Source of the DNA: Streptomyces sp. IMTB 2501
GTDB taxonomy: Bacteria > Actinomycetota > Actinomycetes > Streptomycetales > Streptomycetaceae
Length of the DNA: 64,000 nt
Direction of reading: 5' to 3'
NCBI RefSeq assembly: GCF_001953885.1
Contig: NZ_MQUS01000001.1
Location: 1-64,000 of the forward strand
Shown here: one piece after another, positions 56,229 to 64,000 of the stretch
Position numbering within the stretch: position 1 is the first letter of the stretch
Layout: each line of letters begins with the position of its first letter
Made by a program: the position numbers and the translations under genes
The notes under the pieces: model-generated
Seen by the model: the letters and a program-made list of their open reading frames with translations, nothing else
What the model was told of the DNA's origin: nothing
Database searches by the model: none

Positions 56229-59200
56229 ATGTCCGACTTGAGTGCGCCGATCGTGGCCACGTTCCTCGTGTACGTGGCCGTCATGATCGGAACAGGTGTC
56301 TGGGCCTACCGCCGTACGCACACCTTCGCCGACTTCGCCCTGGGCGGCCGCAGGCTCCCCGCGTTCGTCGCCGCCCTGTCCGCAGGGGCCAGCGACATGT
56401 CCGGCTGGCTGTTCCTCGCCTTCCCCGGAGCGGTGTACGCGGCCGGTGTCGGCGCCAGCTGGATCGCGGTCAGCCTTGTGCTTGGTACGTACCTCAACTG
56501 GTTGTTCGTGGCGCCGAGGCTGCGCACCTACACGGAGCGCGCCGGGAACGCGGTGAGCCTGTCGGCCTACCTGGAGGAGCGGTTCGAGGACCGCACACGG
56601 ATGCTCCGGATGGTCTCGGCGGCGGTGACCCTCGTGTTCTTCACCGTGTACGTCGCCAGTGGACTGGTGGCCGGCGGGCTGCTTTTCGGGCACATCTTCG
56701 GCGCCGGTTTCCGGCTCGGGGTGGCCCTGACCGCCCTGGTGATCGTCGTCTACTCATGCCTGGGCGGCTTCCTGGCCGTGAGCCTGACCCACGTCATGCA
56801 GGCCACGCTGATGTTCCTCGCCCTGCTCGTCCTCCCCGTCGTAGGTATCGCGACGCTCGGCGGTTTCGGTGCGCTGCGTGACTCCCTCAACAGCAAGACG
56901 CCCAGCCTGCTGGACATGGGAGCCAAGGTCGACTTCGTGAACGGACGGTGGTTGGGAGGCGGCGGGTCGCTCGGCGCCGTCTCGATCATCTCGTTGCTCT
57001 CGTGGGGCCTCGGCTATTTCGGGCAGCCGCACATCCTGGCCCGCTTCATGGGCATCCGCAGCACCAGTGCCGTACCCGCTGCCCGCCGTATCGAGACCGG
57101 GTGGGTGGTCGTGGTGCTGGCCGGTGCCACAGTGGTCGGCCTGCTGGGCATCGCGCAGTTCAGCACACCACTCCATGACCCGCAGACGGTCTACATCGCT
57201 CTGAGTCAGACCCTGTTCAGTCCGTGGGGCGCCGGCGTGATGCTGATCGCGGTGCTCGCCGCGATCATCTCGACCGCGGACAGCCAGCTCCTCGTGTCGT
57301 CCGTCGCACTCACGGAGGACTTCTACCACGCGTTCCTCAAGCGGCGCGCCTCGGACCAGGCACTCGTGTGGGTGGGTCGCGCCGCCGTCGTCGCCGTGAC
57401 CCTGGTGGCCTCCGTGATCGCGCTGAGGGGCGGCGGGCTACTGGGGATCGTGGGCTACGCCTGGGCGGGCTTCGGGGCCGCTTTCGGCCCGGTGGTCCTG
57501 CTCTCGCTGTACTGGCCGCGCATGACCTGGGCGGGAGCCATGGCCGGGATCGTGTCCGGCGCAGTCACGGTGCTCCTGTGGCGTGTGGTCAAGCCGCTGC
57601 ACGGCCCCTTCTGGTCGGGCATCTACGAGATGATTCCGGGCGTCCTGGTCGCCACGCTCGCGGCACTGATCTTCGGCAGGTTCGTCGGCCGGCCTCCGAA
57701 ACGGGCCTTCTGGCGGATGCCGGGCGGCGGCGTGAGCCAGCTGATGCTCACCCCCTTCCTCAGCCACGCACCGGTCGGCATCGCCGTTCTCGACACGGAT
57801 CTGCGGTATGTCTGGGTGAACGAGCCGCTGGACGGCCAGATCTCGCTGAAGCGGCGGCTGGGGCGGCGGATGGCGGAGATCCTGCCGCAAGCCGAGGCCG
57901 ACGCCTTCGAGGAGAAGATGCGCGAGGTTCTTCGAACCGGCGCGCCGGTGATGGACTTCGAGTACCGCGGCGCCGGCTACACGGTGCACGACCGAAACCG
58001 CGCGATCTCCGCCTCCTTCTTCGCGATGAAGGACCGCCACGGCCGGACCGTGGGCGTCTGGTACATGATCATCGACGTCACCGAGCGATGGCGGGCGCAG
58101 GAACGCCTCGCCCTGCTCAACGACGCCGCTGCCCGTATCGGCAGCACCCTTGACGTGACCCGGACCGCGCAGGAACTGGCCGACGACGCGGTACCGGCCG
58201 TCGCCGACTTCGTCGCCGTCGACCTGCTGGACTCGGTGATGAGGGGCGAGGAGCCGGCACCCGGGCCGGTCGGGATGTCGCCCGTCATCCGCCGAGCGGC
58301 CCAGCAGTCGGTCCGTGAGGGCTGTCCCGAGGCGTCACTGGCCGTGGGGGAGACAGTCCAGCGTGCCCCCTCGTCCCCCGTGACCCGCTGTCTGCTGGAG
58401 AGCAGGACCCTGGTCGAACGGGTCCTGAACCGTACCGACAGCCCGTGGGTGACCGTGGACGAGACGCTCGGCGCCTCGCTCCTCCACTACGACGCCCGCT
58501 CGATGATGGTAGTCCCCGTGCGGGCGCGCGGCGTCACCCTGGGCGTGGCGACGTTCGCCCGGTCCCGGCGGCTGGGCCCCTTTGAGGACGACGACGTCCG
58601 CCTCGCCGAGGAACTCGTCTCCCGTGCGGCGGTGTGCATCGACAACGCACGCCGTTTCACCCGCGAGCGCACCGCGGCCCGCTCCATGCAGCGGTACCTG
58701 TTGCCGCAAGACCTGACGGGAGGGTCCGCTCTCGCCGTGGCCTCGTGGTATCTCCCGGCGGATGCCCCCAGCGGTGTGGGCGGCGACTGGTTCGACGTGA
58801 TCCCGCTCTCCGGGGCAAGGGTCGCGCTGGTCGTCGGGGACGTGGCCGGGCACGGCATCAACGCGGCGGCGACTATGGGGCGCCTGCGCGTCGCGGTACG
58901 CACGCTTGCCAACCTCGACCTCTCTCCGGACGAACTGCTGGCCCATCTGGACGATCTGGTCATCGGCCTCATGGGAGCGCACGACATCGACATACCGTTG
59001 GCGGCCGAGGGTGAGACGACGGGCACCGCGTTCCTGGGCGCCACCTGCCTGTACGCCGTCTACGACCCGGTCAGCAGGCTGTGCACCATGGCCCGAGCAG
59101 GTCACCTCCCCCCGATGATCGTCGCTCCCGATGGTGCCGCCGACATTCTGGACCTGCCCGCCGGACCACCACTCGGCCTCGGCTACCTCCCCTTCGAGTC

Positions 59201-59813
59201 CATCGAGACCGAGCTGGCAGACGGCAGCCTCATCGCCCTCTTCACCGACGGCCTCATCGAGTCCGTCGACCGGGACATCGACGTCGGGCTCTCCCGGCTG
59301 GGCGATGCCCTCGCGATGCCCTTGCCGACCCTGGCGGAGACCGGCCAACGAGTGATCGACAGCCTATTGACGGGTCCGCCTGCCGACGACGCGGCCCTGC
59401 TCCTCGCCCGTACCCGTGTCCTTGCCCCGGATCGCGTCGCCTCCTGGAGCCTTCCCAGTGATCCGGCTGCCGTCGCGCACGCCCGCGACCTCGCCGTTCA
59501 GAAGCTCACGGAGTGGGGCATGCCCGATCTCACCTTCACCACGGAACTCATCGTCAGTGAATTGGTGACCAACGCGATCCGCCATGCGGCCGGACCGGTC
59601 TGCCTGCGCTTGATCCGGGATCGCGGCCTGATCTGTGAGGTCTCCGACGCCAGCAGCACCGCGCCACGCCTGCGTCACGCGCGGACCACTGACGAGGGGG
59701 GACGGGGCCTGCTGATCGTCGCCCAGATGGCCCGCCGGTGGGGCACTCGGTACACGAAGACCGGCAAGATCATCTGGACGGAGCAGGTCATTGCGGCTGA
59801 CGCGATCGGCTAG
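56229..59813 (+). CDS. Na+/solute symporter (PutP-like) fused to PAS-GAF-SpoIIE phosphatase-HATPase
   Basis: 1194 aa in a single frame. Residues 1-500 form a complete SSS-family symporter of about 13 helices (RRTHTFADFALGGRRLPAFV, SAGASDMSGWLFLAFPGA, ISTADSQLLVSSVALTED). Residue about 520 starts a PAS domain (APVGIAVLDTDLRYVWVN), followed by a GAF domain (about 635-800), the SpoIIE/PP2C domain with all metal motifs (GGDWFDV, GDVAGHG, FTDGLIE, DDAALLLAR) and a HATPase (TELIVSELVTNAIRHA). The layout recalls CbrA-type symporter-histidine kinases but with a phosphatase output. It would couple uptake of a solute, perhaps proline, to sigma-factor control. ATG 56229 is the start of the symporter fold. 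Confidence 0.9.
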   Translation: MSDLSAPIVATFLVYVAVMIGTGVWAYRRTHTFADFALGGRRLPAFVAALSAGASDMSGWLFLAFPGAVYAAGVGASWIAVSLVLGTYLNWLFVAPRLRTYTERAGNAVSLSAYLEERFEDRTRMLRMVSAAVTLVFFTVYVASGLVAGGLLFGHIFGAGFRLGVALTALVIVVYSCLGGFLAVSLTHVMQATLMFLALLVLPVVGIATLGGFGALRDSLNSKTPSLLDMGAKVDFVNGRWLGGGGSLGAVSIISLLSWGLGYFGQPHILARFMGIRSTSAVPAARRIETGWVVVVLAGATVVGLLGIAQFSTPLHDPQTVYIALSQTLFSPWGAGVMLIAVLAAIISTADSQLLVSSVALTEDFYHAFLKRRASDQALVWVGRAAVVAVTLVASVIALRGGGLLGIVGYAWAGFGAAFGPVVLLSLYWPRMTWAGAMAGIVSGAVTVLLWRVVKPLHGPFWSGIYEMIPGVLVATLAALIFGRFVGRPPKRAFWRMPGGGVSQLMLTPFLSHAPVGIAVLDTDLRYVWVNEPLDGQISLKRRLGRRMAEILPQAEADAFEEKMREVLRTGAPVMDFEYRGAGYTVHDRNRAISASFFAMKDRHGRTVGVWYMIIDVTERWRAQERLALLNDAAARIGSTLDVTRTAQELADDAVPAVADFVAVDLLDSVMRGEEPAPGPVGMSPVIRRAAQQSVREGCPEASLAVGETVQRAPSSPVTRCLLESRTLVERVLNRTDSPWVTVDETLGASLLHYDARSMMVVPVRARGVTLGVATFARSRRLGPFEDDDVRLAEELVSRAAVCIDNARRFTRERTAARSMQRYLLPQDLTGGSALAVASWYLPADAPSGVGGDWFDVIPLSGARVALVVGDVAGHGINAAATMGRLRVAVRTLANLDLSPDELLAHLDDLVIGLMGAHDIDIPLAAEGETTGTAFLGATCLYAVYDPVSRLCTMARAGHLPPMIVAPDGAADILDLPAGPPLGLGYLPFESIETELADGSLIALFTDGLIESVDRDIDVGLSRLGDALAMPLPTLAETGQRVIDSLLTGPPADDAALLLARTRVLAPDRVASWSLPSDPAAVAHARDLAVQKLTEWGMPDLTFTTELIVSELVTNAIRHAAGPVCLRLIRDRGLICEVSDASSTAPRLRHARTTDEGGRGLLIVAQMARRWGTRYTKTGKIIWTEQVIAADAIG

Positions 59814-60073
59814 CCCGGCGGGCGGATCCTACCGGCACCTGATGCCTGGGAGCATTACGAAGGCAGCCCGCATCCTGGACGCCGGTCTGTGGGAAGCGGC
59901 TTGATGGACAGGCGGAGCCTCATGGGTACCTGTCTGACTCGGACCGACGCGGAAGCCTGCGGTGAGGAGCCGTCCGCGACAGACGCCAGCAGTGCCGATG
60001 CTGCTGCCCTGGCCGGAAGCGGCGGTGTAGGGCGGTGGTCGGGCGACCTCCCCTGCCGCGCTCGGTCCGACGG
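59814..60073. other. Intergenic, no gene seen
   Basis: 260 bp between convergent genes. No open frame with recognisable coding character and no strong terminator hairpin found by eye. Confidence 0.4.
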
Positions 60074-61162
60074 TCACAGGTACCGGGCCAGGAACTGGAC
60101 GCCGAGACTGGTGGCGGACACCACGAGCCACAGGCAGCCCCCGAGCAGCAGGGGCGCGGGGCCGGTCCTGCGCAGGCTGGCGGGTTCGGTGGACAGGCCG
60201 ATTGCGGACAGGGCGACGGTGATCAGGAAGACGGCGAGTGCGCTGAGCGGGCCGTGGGCGCCGGACGGGACGAGGCCGGCGGTGTTCACGGCCGCCAGGA
60301 CGAGGAAGCCCGCAAGGAACCACGGCACCAGCCGGCCGACGCGCACCGGGCCGGGCAGAGCGCCTGCTACGTCGACGCCGGTCGCCCCGTCCGCGGTCCG
60401 CGCGCGGCGGCGGACGAGGGCGGCGAGGCCCAGGCAGATCGGGATGATCAGCAGCGTGCGGGCCAGCTTGACCACCACTGCGTAGTCGGCCGCGGGGCCG
60501 CCGTAGGTGGTGGCAGCGGCGACCACCGAGGACATGTCGTTCACCGCGGTGCCGGCGAACAGGCCGAAGGTGTGCTGGCCCATGCCCAGCAGATGCCCGA
60601 GGGCGGGGAAGGTCAGTACCGCGGCGATGTTGAAGACGAAGATCGTGGAGACGGCGTAGGCCACCTCCGCCTCGGCCGCGCCGATGACCGGCGTGACGGC
60701 GGCGATCGCGGAGGCGCCGCAGATGCCGGTGCCCACACCGATCAGGGTGCGCAGGTCGCGGACGACGCCCAGGCGGCGTCCGATTCCATACGCCGCCGCC
60801 AGGCAGACGGTGAGGGTGACGATCATCACGGGCAGCGAGCCGATGCCGACCCGTAGAACCTGGCCCAGGGACAGTTGCGCGCCCAGTACCACCACCGCGG
60901 TCTGGAGCACTGCGCGCCCGGCGAAGGTGATGCCGGGCCGCATCCGGTCCCCGGGGCGCACCGCGACCGCCACCAGCACCCCGAGCACGATTGCGCTCAC
61001 CGGTCCGCCGAGGACGGGGACCAGTCGGCCCAGCGCGGTCGCGACGAGGGCGACGGCGACGACGAGGGCGAGCCCGGGCAGCCGGGCGGCGACGACGGCG
61101 CCGGGCTTTCGAACGATGGCAAGGCGGGTGGTCCCTGACGGGGAGAGGCTGGCGTCCTTCAT
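60074..61162 (-). CDS. YeiH-family putative anion (sulfate) exporter
   Basis: 362 aa with about 10 membrane helices. The family signature GVGTGICGASAIAAVTPVIG and the later GLFAGTAVNDMSSVVAAA are present. Members are annotated as putative sulfate or sulfite-related exporters; substrate is unproven. Divergent from a LysR regulator gene, as in the yeiH-yeiE pair of enterobacteria. Confidence 0.88.
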   Translation of the reverse strand: MKDASLSPSGTTRLAIVRKPGAVVAARLPGLALVVAVALVATALGRLVPVLGGPVSAIVLGVLVAVAVRPGDRMRPGITFAGRAVLQTAVVVLGAQLSLGQVLRVGIGSLPVMIVTLTVCLAAAYGIGRRLGVVRDLRTLIGVGTGICGASAIAAVTPVIGAAEAEVAYAVSTIFVFNIAAVLTFPALGHLLGMGQHTFGLFAGTAVNDMSSVVAAATTYGGPAADYAVVVKLARTLLIIPICLGLAALVRRRARTADGATGVDVAGALPGPVRVGRLVPWFLAGFLVLAAVNTAGLVPSGAHGPLSALAVFLITVALSAIGLSTEPASLRRTGPAPLLLGGCLWLVVSATSLGVQFLARYL

Positions 61163-61229
61163 GATCACCACTTTGGTCGGCGCCCTGCCAGCCCTGTAGC
61201 CCCTGATCGAGCAAGAGGTCATAGCCCTG

Positions 61230-61250
61230 GCGTATGGGAGACTCATACGC
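61230..61250. promoter_or_regulatory. LysR-type operator in the yeiH-lysR divergent region
   Basis: gcgtatg and catacgc form a perfect 7-bp inverted repeat with a 7-nt spacer, matching the T-N11-A pattern of LysR sites. It lies immediately before the GTG at 61258 and covers the alternative ATG at 61234, which argues against that ATG as the translation start. Confidence 0.6.
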
Positions 61251-61257
61251 TGGCGCT

Positions 61258-62223
61258 GTGACAGAGTCCTCCGTGCCGGATCCCCGTACCGTTTCCCTCC
61301 CCTTGCGCACGCCCGACCTGGAGTCGCTGCGGCTCCTCGTCCTCGTCGCCGACCTGGGCAGCCTGGGCCGGGCGGCCGAGCGGCTGCGGATCTCCCAGCC
61401 GTCCGCCAGCCGCCGGCTCTCCACGCTGGAACGCGGGCTGAGCCTGGTGCTGGTCGACCGGACCCGTCGCGGATCCCGGCTGACGCTGGCCGGGCAGACC
61501 GTCGCCGGCCACGCCCGGCGAGTCCTGGACGAACTGGACGAACTGCTCGCCGGAGCCGACAGACTACGCGACCGGCGGGAGGCAGAACTGCGCGTCGCGG
61601 CGAGCCTGACCATCGCGGAGTACCTGCTGCCCACGTGGATCAGCGAACTGCGCGCTCGCCGGCCGGAGCTGTACATCGGGCTGCAGGTGACCAACAGTGA
61701 GCAGGTGCCCGAGCTGGTCGAGTCGGGCGAGGCCGACATCGGGTTCATCGAGGGGCCCCGCCTGTCCCGTGTGATGTCCACGCGGCAGGTGGCTGAGGAC
61801 CGGCTCGTCGTCGTGGTCGATCCCGGCCACCCCTGGGCGCGGCGCCGCGAGCCGTTGTCGGCGCGGGAGTTGTCCCGTGCGCCACTGGTGCTGCGGGAGA
61901 GCGGTTCCGGCACGCGGCAGACCCTGGACCGTGCCTTGCACCTGGCCGGCTGTGAACGCGTCCGGCCCCTGGTGGAGCTCGGCTCGACAGCCGCCGTGCG
62001 CGGCGCGGTGATCGCCGGCACCGGGCCGTCCGTCCTGAGCGAGCTGGCCGTCCGCGGGGACATCGCCGAGGGCCGGCTGATTGGCGTCGACGTCGCGGGC
62101 GTGGACCTCACGCGCGACCTGCGCGCGGTCTGGCCGACTGGGCGGCGCCTGGTGGGGCCGGCGGCGGAACTGGTCACGGTGGCCCGCCGGGCGGTCGTCG
62201 GCGAGCGGCCGGCCCGGGCGTAG
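61258..62223 (+). CDS. LysR-family transcriptional regulator
   Basis: 321 aa from GTG 61258. Winged HTH (ESLRLLVLVADLGSLGRAAERL, ISQPSASRRLSTLE) and a periplasmic-binding-type effector domain (ELRVAASLTIAEYLLPTWI onward, ESGEADIGFIEGP). It is probably the local activator or repressor of the divergent YeiH-like gene. No ribosome site precedes 61258 and the operator ends 7 bp before it, so a leaderless transcript is likely. Confidence 0.87.
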   Translation: MTESSVPDPRTVSLPLRTPDLESLRLLVLVADLGSLGRAAERLRISQPSASRRLSTLERGLSLVLVDRTRRGSRLTLAGQTVAGHARRVLDELDELLAGADRLRDRREAELRVAASLTIAEYLLPTWISELRARRPELYIGLQVTNSEQVPELVESGEADIGFIEGPRLSRVMSTRQVAEDRLVVVVDPGHPWARRREPLSARELSRAPLVLRESGSGTRQTLDRALHLAGCERVRPLVELGSTAAVRGAVIAGTGPSVLSELAVRGDIAEGRLIGVDVAGVDLTRDLRAVWPTGRRLVGPAAELVTVARRAVVGERPARA

Positions 62224-62355
62224 GGCCGACCGGATGGCAGCGCCCGCCTCGCCGTCCCCCCGCCGCGGGCTGTCCGTGTGCGACGTTCTTGTCCGTCTGC
62301 GCGCGCCAGGCACGCCACGCCGGGCAGACACCACGGCGGCGTTGGTGCGGCTCGA

Positions 62356-64000
62356 TCAAGGTGGCGCGAGCGTCTGCTCGGTCCAGATCGTCTTGCCGTC
62401 GGCCGAGTAGCGGGCTCCCCATGCCTGGGCCAACTGCGCGACGATGAAGAGGCCGCGCCCGCCTTCGTCGGTGGTACGGGCGTGCCGCAGGCGTGGTGCT
62501 GTGGCAGCGCAGTCGCTGACTTCGCAGGTCAGCGCCCGGTCCAGGATCAGGCGCAACTCCAGCGGGGGGCTGCCGTAGCGGACGGCGTTGGTGACCAGTT
62601 CGCTGACGATGAGTTCGGTGTTGGACGCGGGTTCTTCGCCCACGTTCCAGGCGGCGAGCTGGCCACTGACGCATTCCCGGGCTGTGGCGGCGGCGGTCGG
62701 CTCGTGGTCGAGAGGCCAGGTGGCGACACGGTCGGCGGGGAAGGGACGTGTGCGGGCCAGCAGAAGGACAGCGCCGTCTGTCTCCGTGTCGGCCGTAAGG
62801 CTGTACTGGATGTCGTCGCACAGATCCTGCAGTGGGCGGTCCGCGTAAGCCGGCGCCGTGCGCAGGGGGCTCTCGGCATCGGACAGGCGCGCGGCCAGGC
62901 CGACCGTGTCTGGGAAGGCGATCACGCTGCCGTGAGGGAGCTGGATGCGGGTGGCCGCGAAGGGTGACTGGTCGGTGCTGCCCAGCTGCGGCCCGGTTGT
63001 CGTCCCGACGTGGGCGACGGTGCCGTCGGGGCGTACGGCGACCGGCGCCGGGTGACCGGCCGCTGCAACGGTGCAGGTCAGCGACAGCGGATCGTACACG
63101 GCGTACGCGCAACTGGCCGTGCCAGGCTTGCGATGGCGCAGGTCCGGAAACGGTAGTGAGGCCCGCTCGGCTGCCAGAAACGTCGCGGTGTCGTTCAGAC
63201 GGGCAAGGAGGTCCTCCGGGTCCAGGTCCAGGGCGGCCAGGGAGCGGACGGCGGTGCGCAACTGCCCCATCGTCGCCATGGCGTGGATGCCTCGCCCGGA
63301 CACCGCCCCGGCGACCAGCGCGGTACGGGCACTCGACAGAGCGATGGTGTCGTACCAGGCGCCGCCGTCTCCGGGACGTGCGGTGACAGCGGCGTCCAGT
63401 GCGGTGTGGGAGGCGGGACGGAGGGGGAGCATCCGGTGCAGGACGGTCGCCGCGACCGTGTGGTCCCTCGTGTAGCGGCGGGCGTTGTCGATGCACAACG
63501 CGGTGTGGCGTGCGACGTCGCGGGCAAGTGCGACGTCGTCTTCGTCGTACGGGCTGGGCGACCGGCTGCGGTACAGGCTCAACAGCCCGAGCACGGTGCC
63601 GCGCAGGGCCAGGGGGACGGCGAGGAGGGTGTGTGCGCCGGAGTCGTGGATCGGCCAGACGCGGGCCGGGTCGGTGGCCAGCCACGGCAGGCCGGAGTCC
63701 AGGGCGACGGCCCGGGGCAGCAGGTCGGCCAGGGCCTGGCTGAAGGGGGTCGGGGCGGGCAGGCTCCGCACGTCCCCCACAGACTGGGCTTCGGGCTGAC
63801 CACCGACGACGCTGCGGAAGGCCGTGTGCCGGAGCGGCACTCCACGGGGGAGGGGTGAGGGCGGCGGATCCTCGCCCCGGATGACGGAATCCACCACTTC
63901 CACGACCGCGACGTCGGCGAATGCCGGCACGAGCACCTCAGCCAGCTCTTGGCAGGTCACCACCACATCCATGGTGCGACCCACGCGCTCGTGCACCGCA
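62356..64000 (-). CDS. GAF-SpoIIE protein with degenerate phosphatase domain and intact HATPase (5' end outside window)
   Basis: At least 546 aa, continuing past the right edge. GAF domain first (ADVAVVEVVDSVIRGED, HTLLAVPLALRGTVLGLLSL), then a SpoIIE/PP2C domain in which the metal motifs are eroded. GGDWFD reads GGAWYD, GDVxGHG reads GAVSGRG, and TDGLxE reads PDTVGLA. The C-terminal HATPase is intact (TELIVSELVTNAVRYG, DEGGRGLFIVAQLAQAWG). It probably cannot dephosphorylate and would act as kinase, anti-sigma factor or ligand-responsive scaffold. Similar in layout to the two intact phosphatases at 50.8 and 56.2 kb. Confidence 0.87.
   Translation of the reverse strand, partial: AVHERVGRTMDVVVTCQELAEVLVPAFADVAVVEVVDSVIRGEDPPPSPLPRGVPLRHTAFRSVVGGQPEAQSVGDVRSLPAPTPFSQALADLLPRAVALDSGLPWLATDPARVWPIHDSGAHTLLAVPLALRGTVLGLLSLYRSRSPSPYDEDDVALARDVARHTALCIDNARRYTRDHTVAATVLHRMLPLRPASHTALDAAVTARPGDGGAWYDTIALSSARTALVAGAVSGRGIHAMATMGQLRTAVRSLAALDLDPEDLLARLNDTATFLAAERASLPFPDLRHRKPGTASCAYAVYDPLSLTCTVAAAGHPAPVAVRPDGTVAHVGTTTGPQLGSTDQSPFAATRIQLPHGSVIAFPDTVGLAARLSDAESPLRTAPAYADRPLQDLCDDIQYSLTADTETDGAVLLLARTRPFPADRVATWPLDHEPTAAATARECVSGQLAAWNVGEEPASNTELIVSELVTNAVRYGSPPLELRLILDRALTCEVSDCAATAPRLRHARTTDEGGRGLFIVAQLAQAWGARYSADGKTIWTEQTLAPP

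Overview
The window is high-GC actinomycete DNA whose gene content points to Streptomyces: cobalamin-riboswitch/CbtAB genes, an Rpf-LysM protein, a MatAB-like glycan synthase pair, heterotetrameric sarcosine oxidase, and several SpoIIE-type phosphatases with HATPase domains. Genes are tightly packed, often with ATGA/GTGA overlaps. I see no tRNA, rRNA, CRISPR array or intact mobile element.

Region 1 (about 0.7-12.4 kb) is a natural-product cluster. It begins with a three-gene cassette matching syringomycin SyrB1/SyrB2/SyrC: a threonine-specific adenylation-carrier didomain, a non-heme iron halogenase with the diagnostic His-x-Ala facial site, and a Cys-nucleophile aminoacyl shuttle. Next come a methyltransferase-carrier protein that looks like the tail of an interrupted adenylation domain, a BenE-type permease, a type II thioesterase, an acyl-CoA dehydrogenase-like protein, a CPA2-type antiporter and a convergent ATP-grasp-like protein. 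The likely logic is Thr loading, 4-chlorination, transfer to the second carrier, methylation or oxidation, release and export.

Region 2 (12.5-22.3 kb) holds two cobalamin riboswitches. The first precedes a [2Fe-2S] ferredoxin-like gene and a decayed valine-catabolism gene set in which only 3-hydroxyisobutyryl-CoA hydrolase looks intact. The second precedes cbtB-cbtA. An ABC exporter, a 40-residue Lys/His-rich peptide, an Rpf-LysM protein, a histidine-phosphatase-fold protein lacking both catalytic histidines, and two decayed XRE/ScfR-type regulators follow.

Region 3 (22.5-28.4 kb) is a second, apparently uncharacterised amino-acid-modifying cluster: a DapDC/Y4yA-fold PLP enzyme, a cysteine-synthase-like enzyme fused to a rhodanese, a SufS-like desulfurase, a methyltransferase and an ornithine-cyclodeaminase-fold enzyme. 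It looks like a dedicated sulfur-relay or diamino-acid pathway.

Region 4 (28.4-37.6 kb) is the sarcosine oxidase operon glyA-soxB-soxD-soxA-soxG with a divergent GntR regulator, followed by a broken GntR gene and a broken aldehyde dehydrogenase gene. Region 5 (37.6-50.6 kb) carries cell-envelope functions: NlpC/P60 hydrolase, CDF metal exporter, ECF sigma factor with a membrane partner, MatA/MatB-like proteins plus a class A PBP, and an orphan lipoprotein. A truncated M4 protease and a broken GNAT gene lie among them.

Region 6 (50.8-64 kb) is rich in SpoIIE phosphatases: one intact sensor phosphatase, one frameshifted copy, one fused to a complete Na+/solute symporter, and one (cut by the window end) whose phosphatase motifs are eroded while the kinase-like domain stays intact. 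A YeiH/LysR pair sits between them. Across the window there are more than ten broken genes, many with short internal deletions, which suggests ongoing gene loss.
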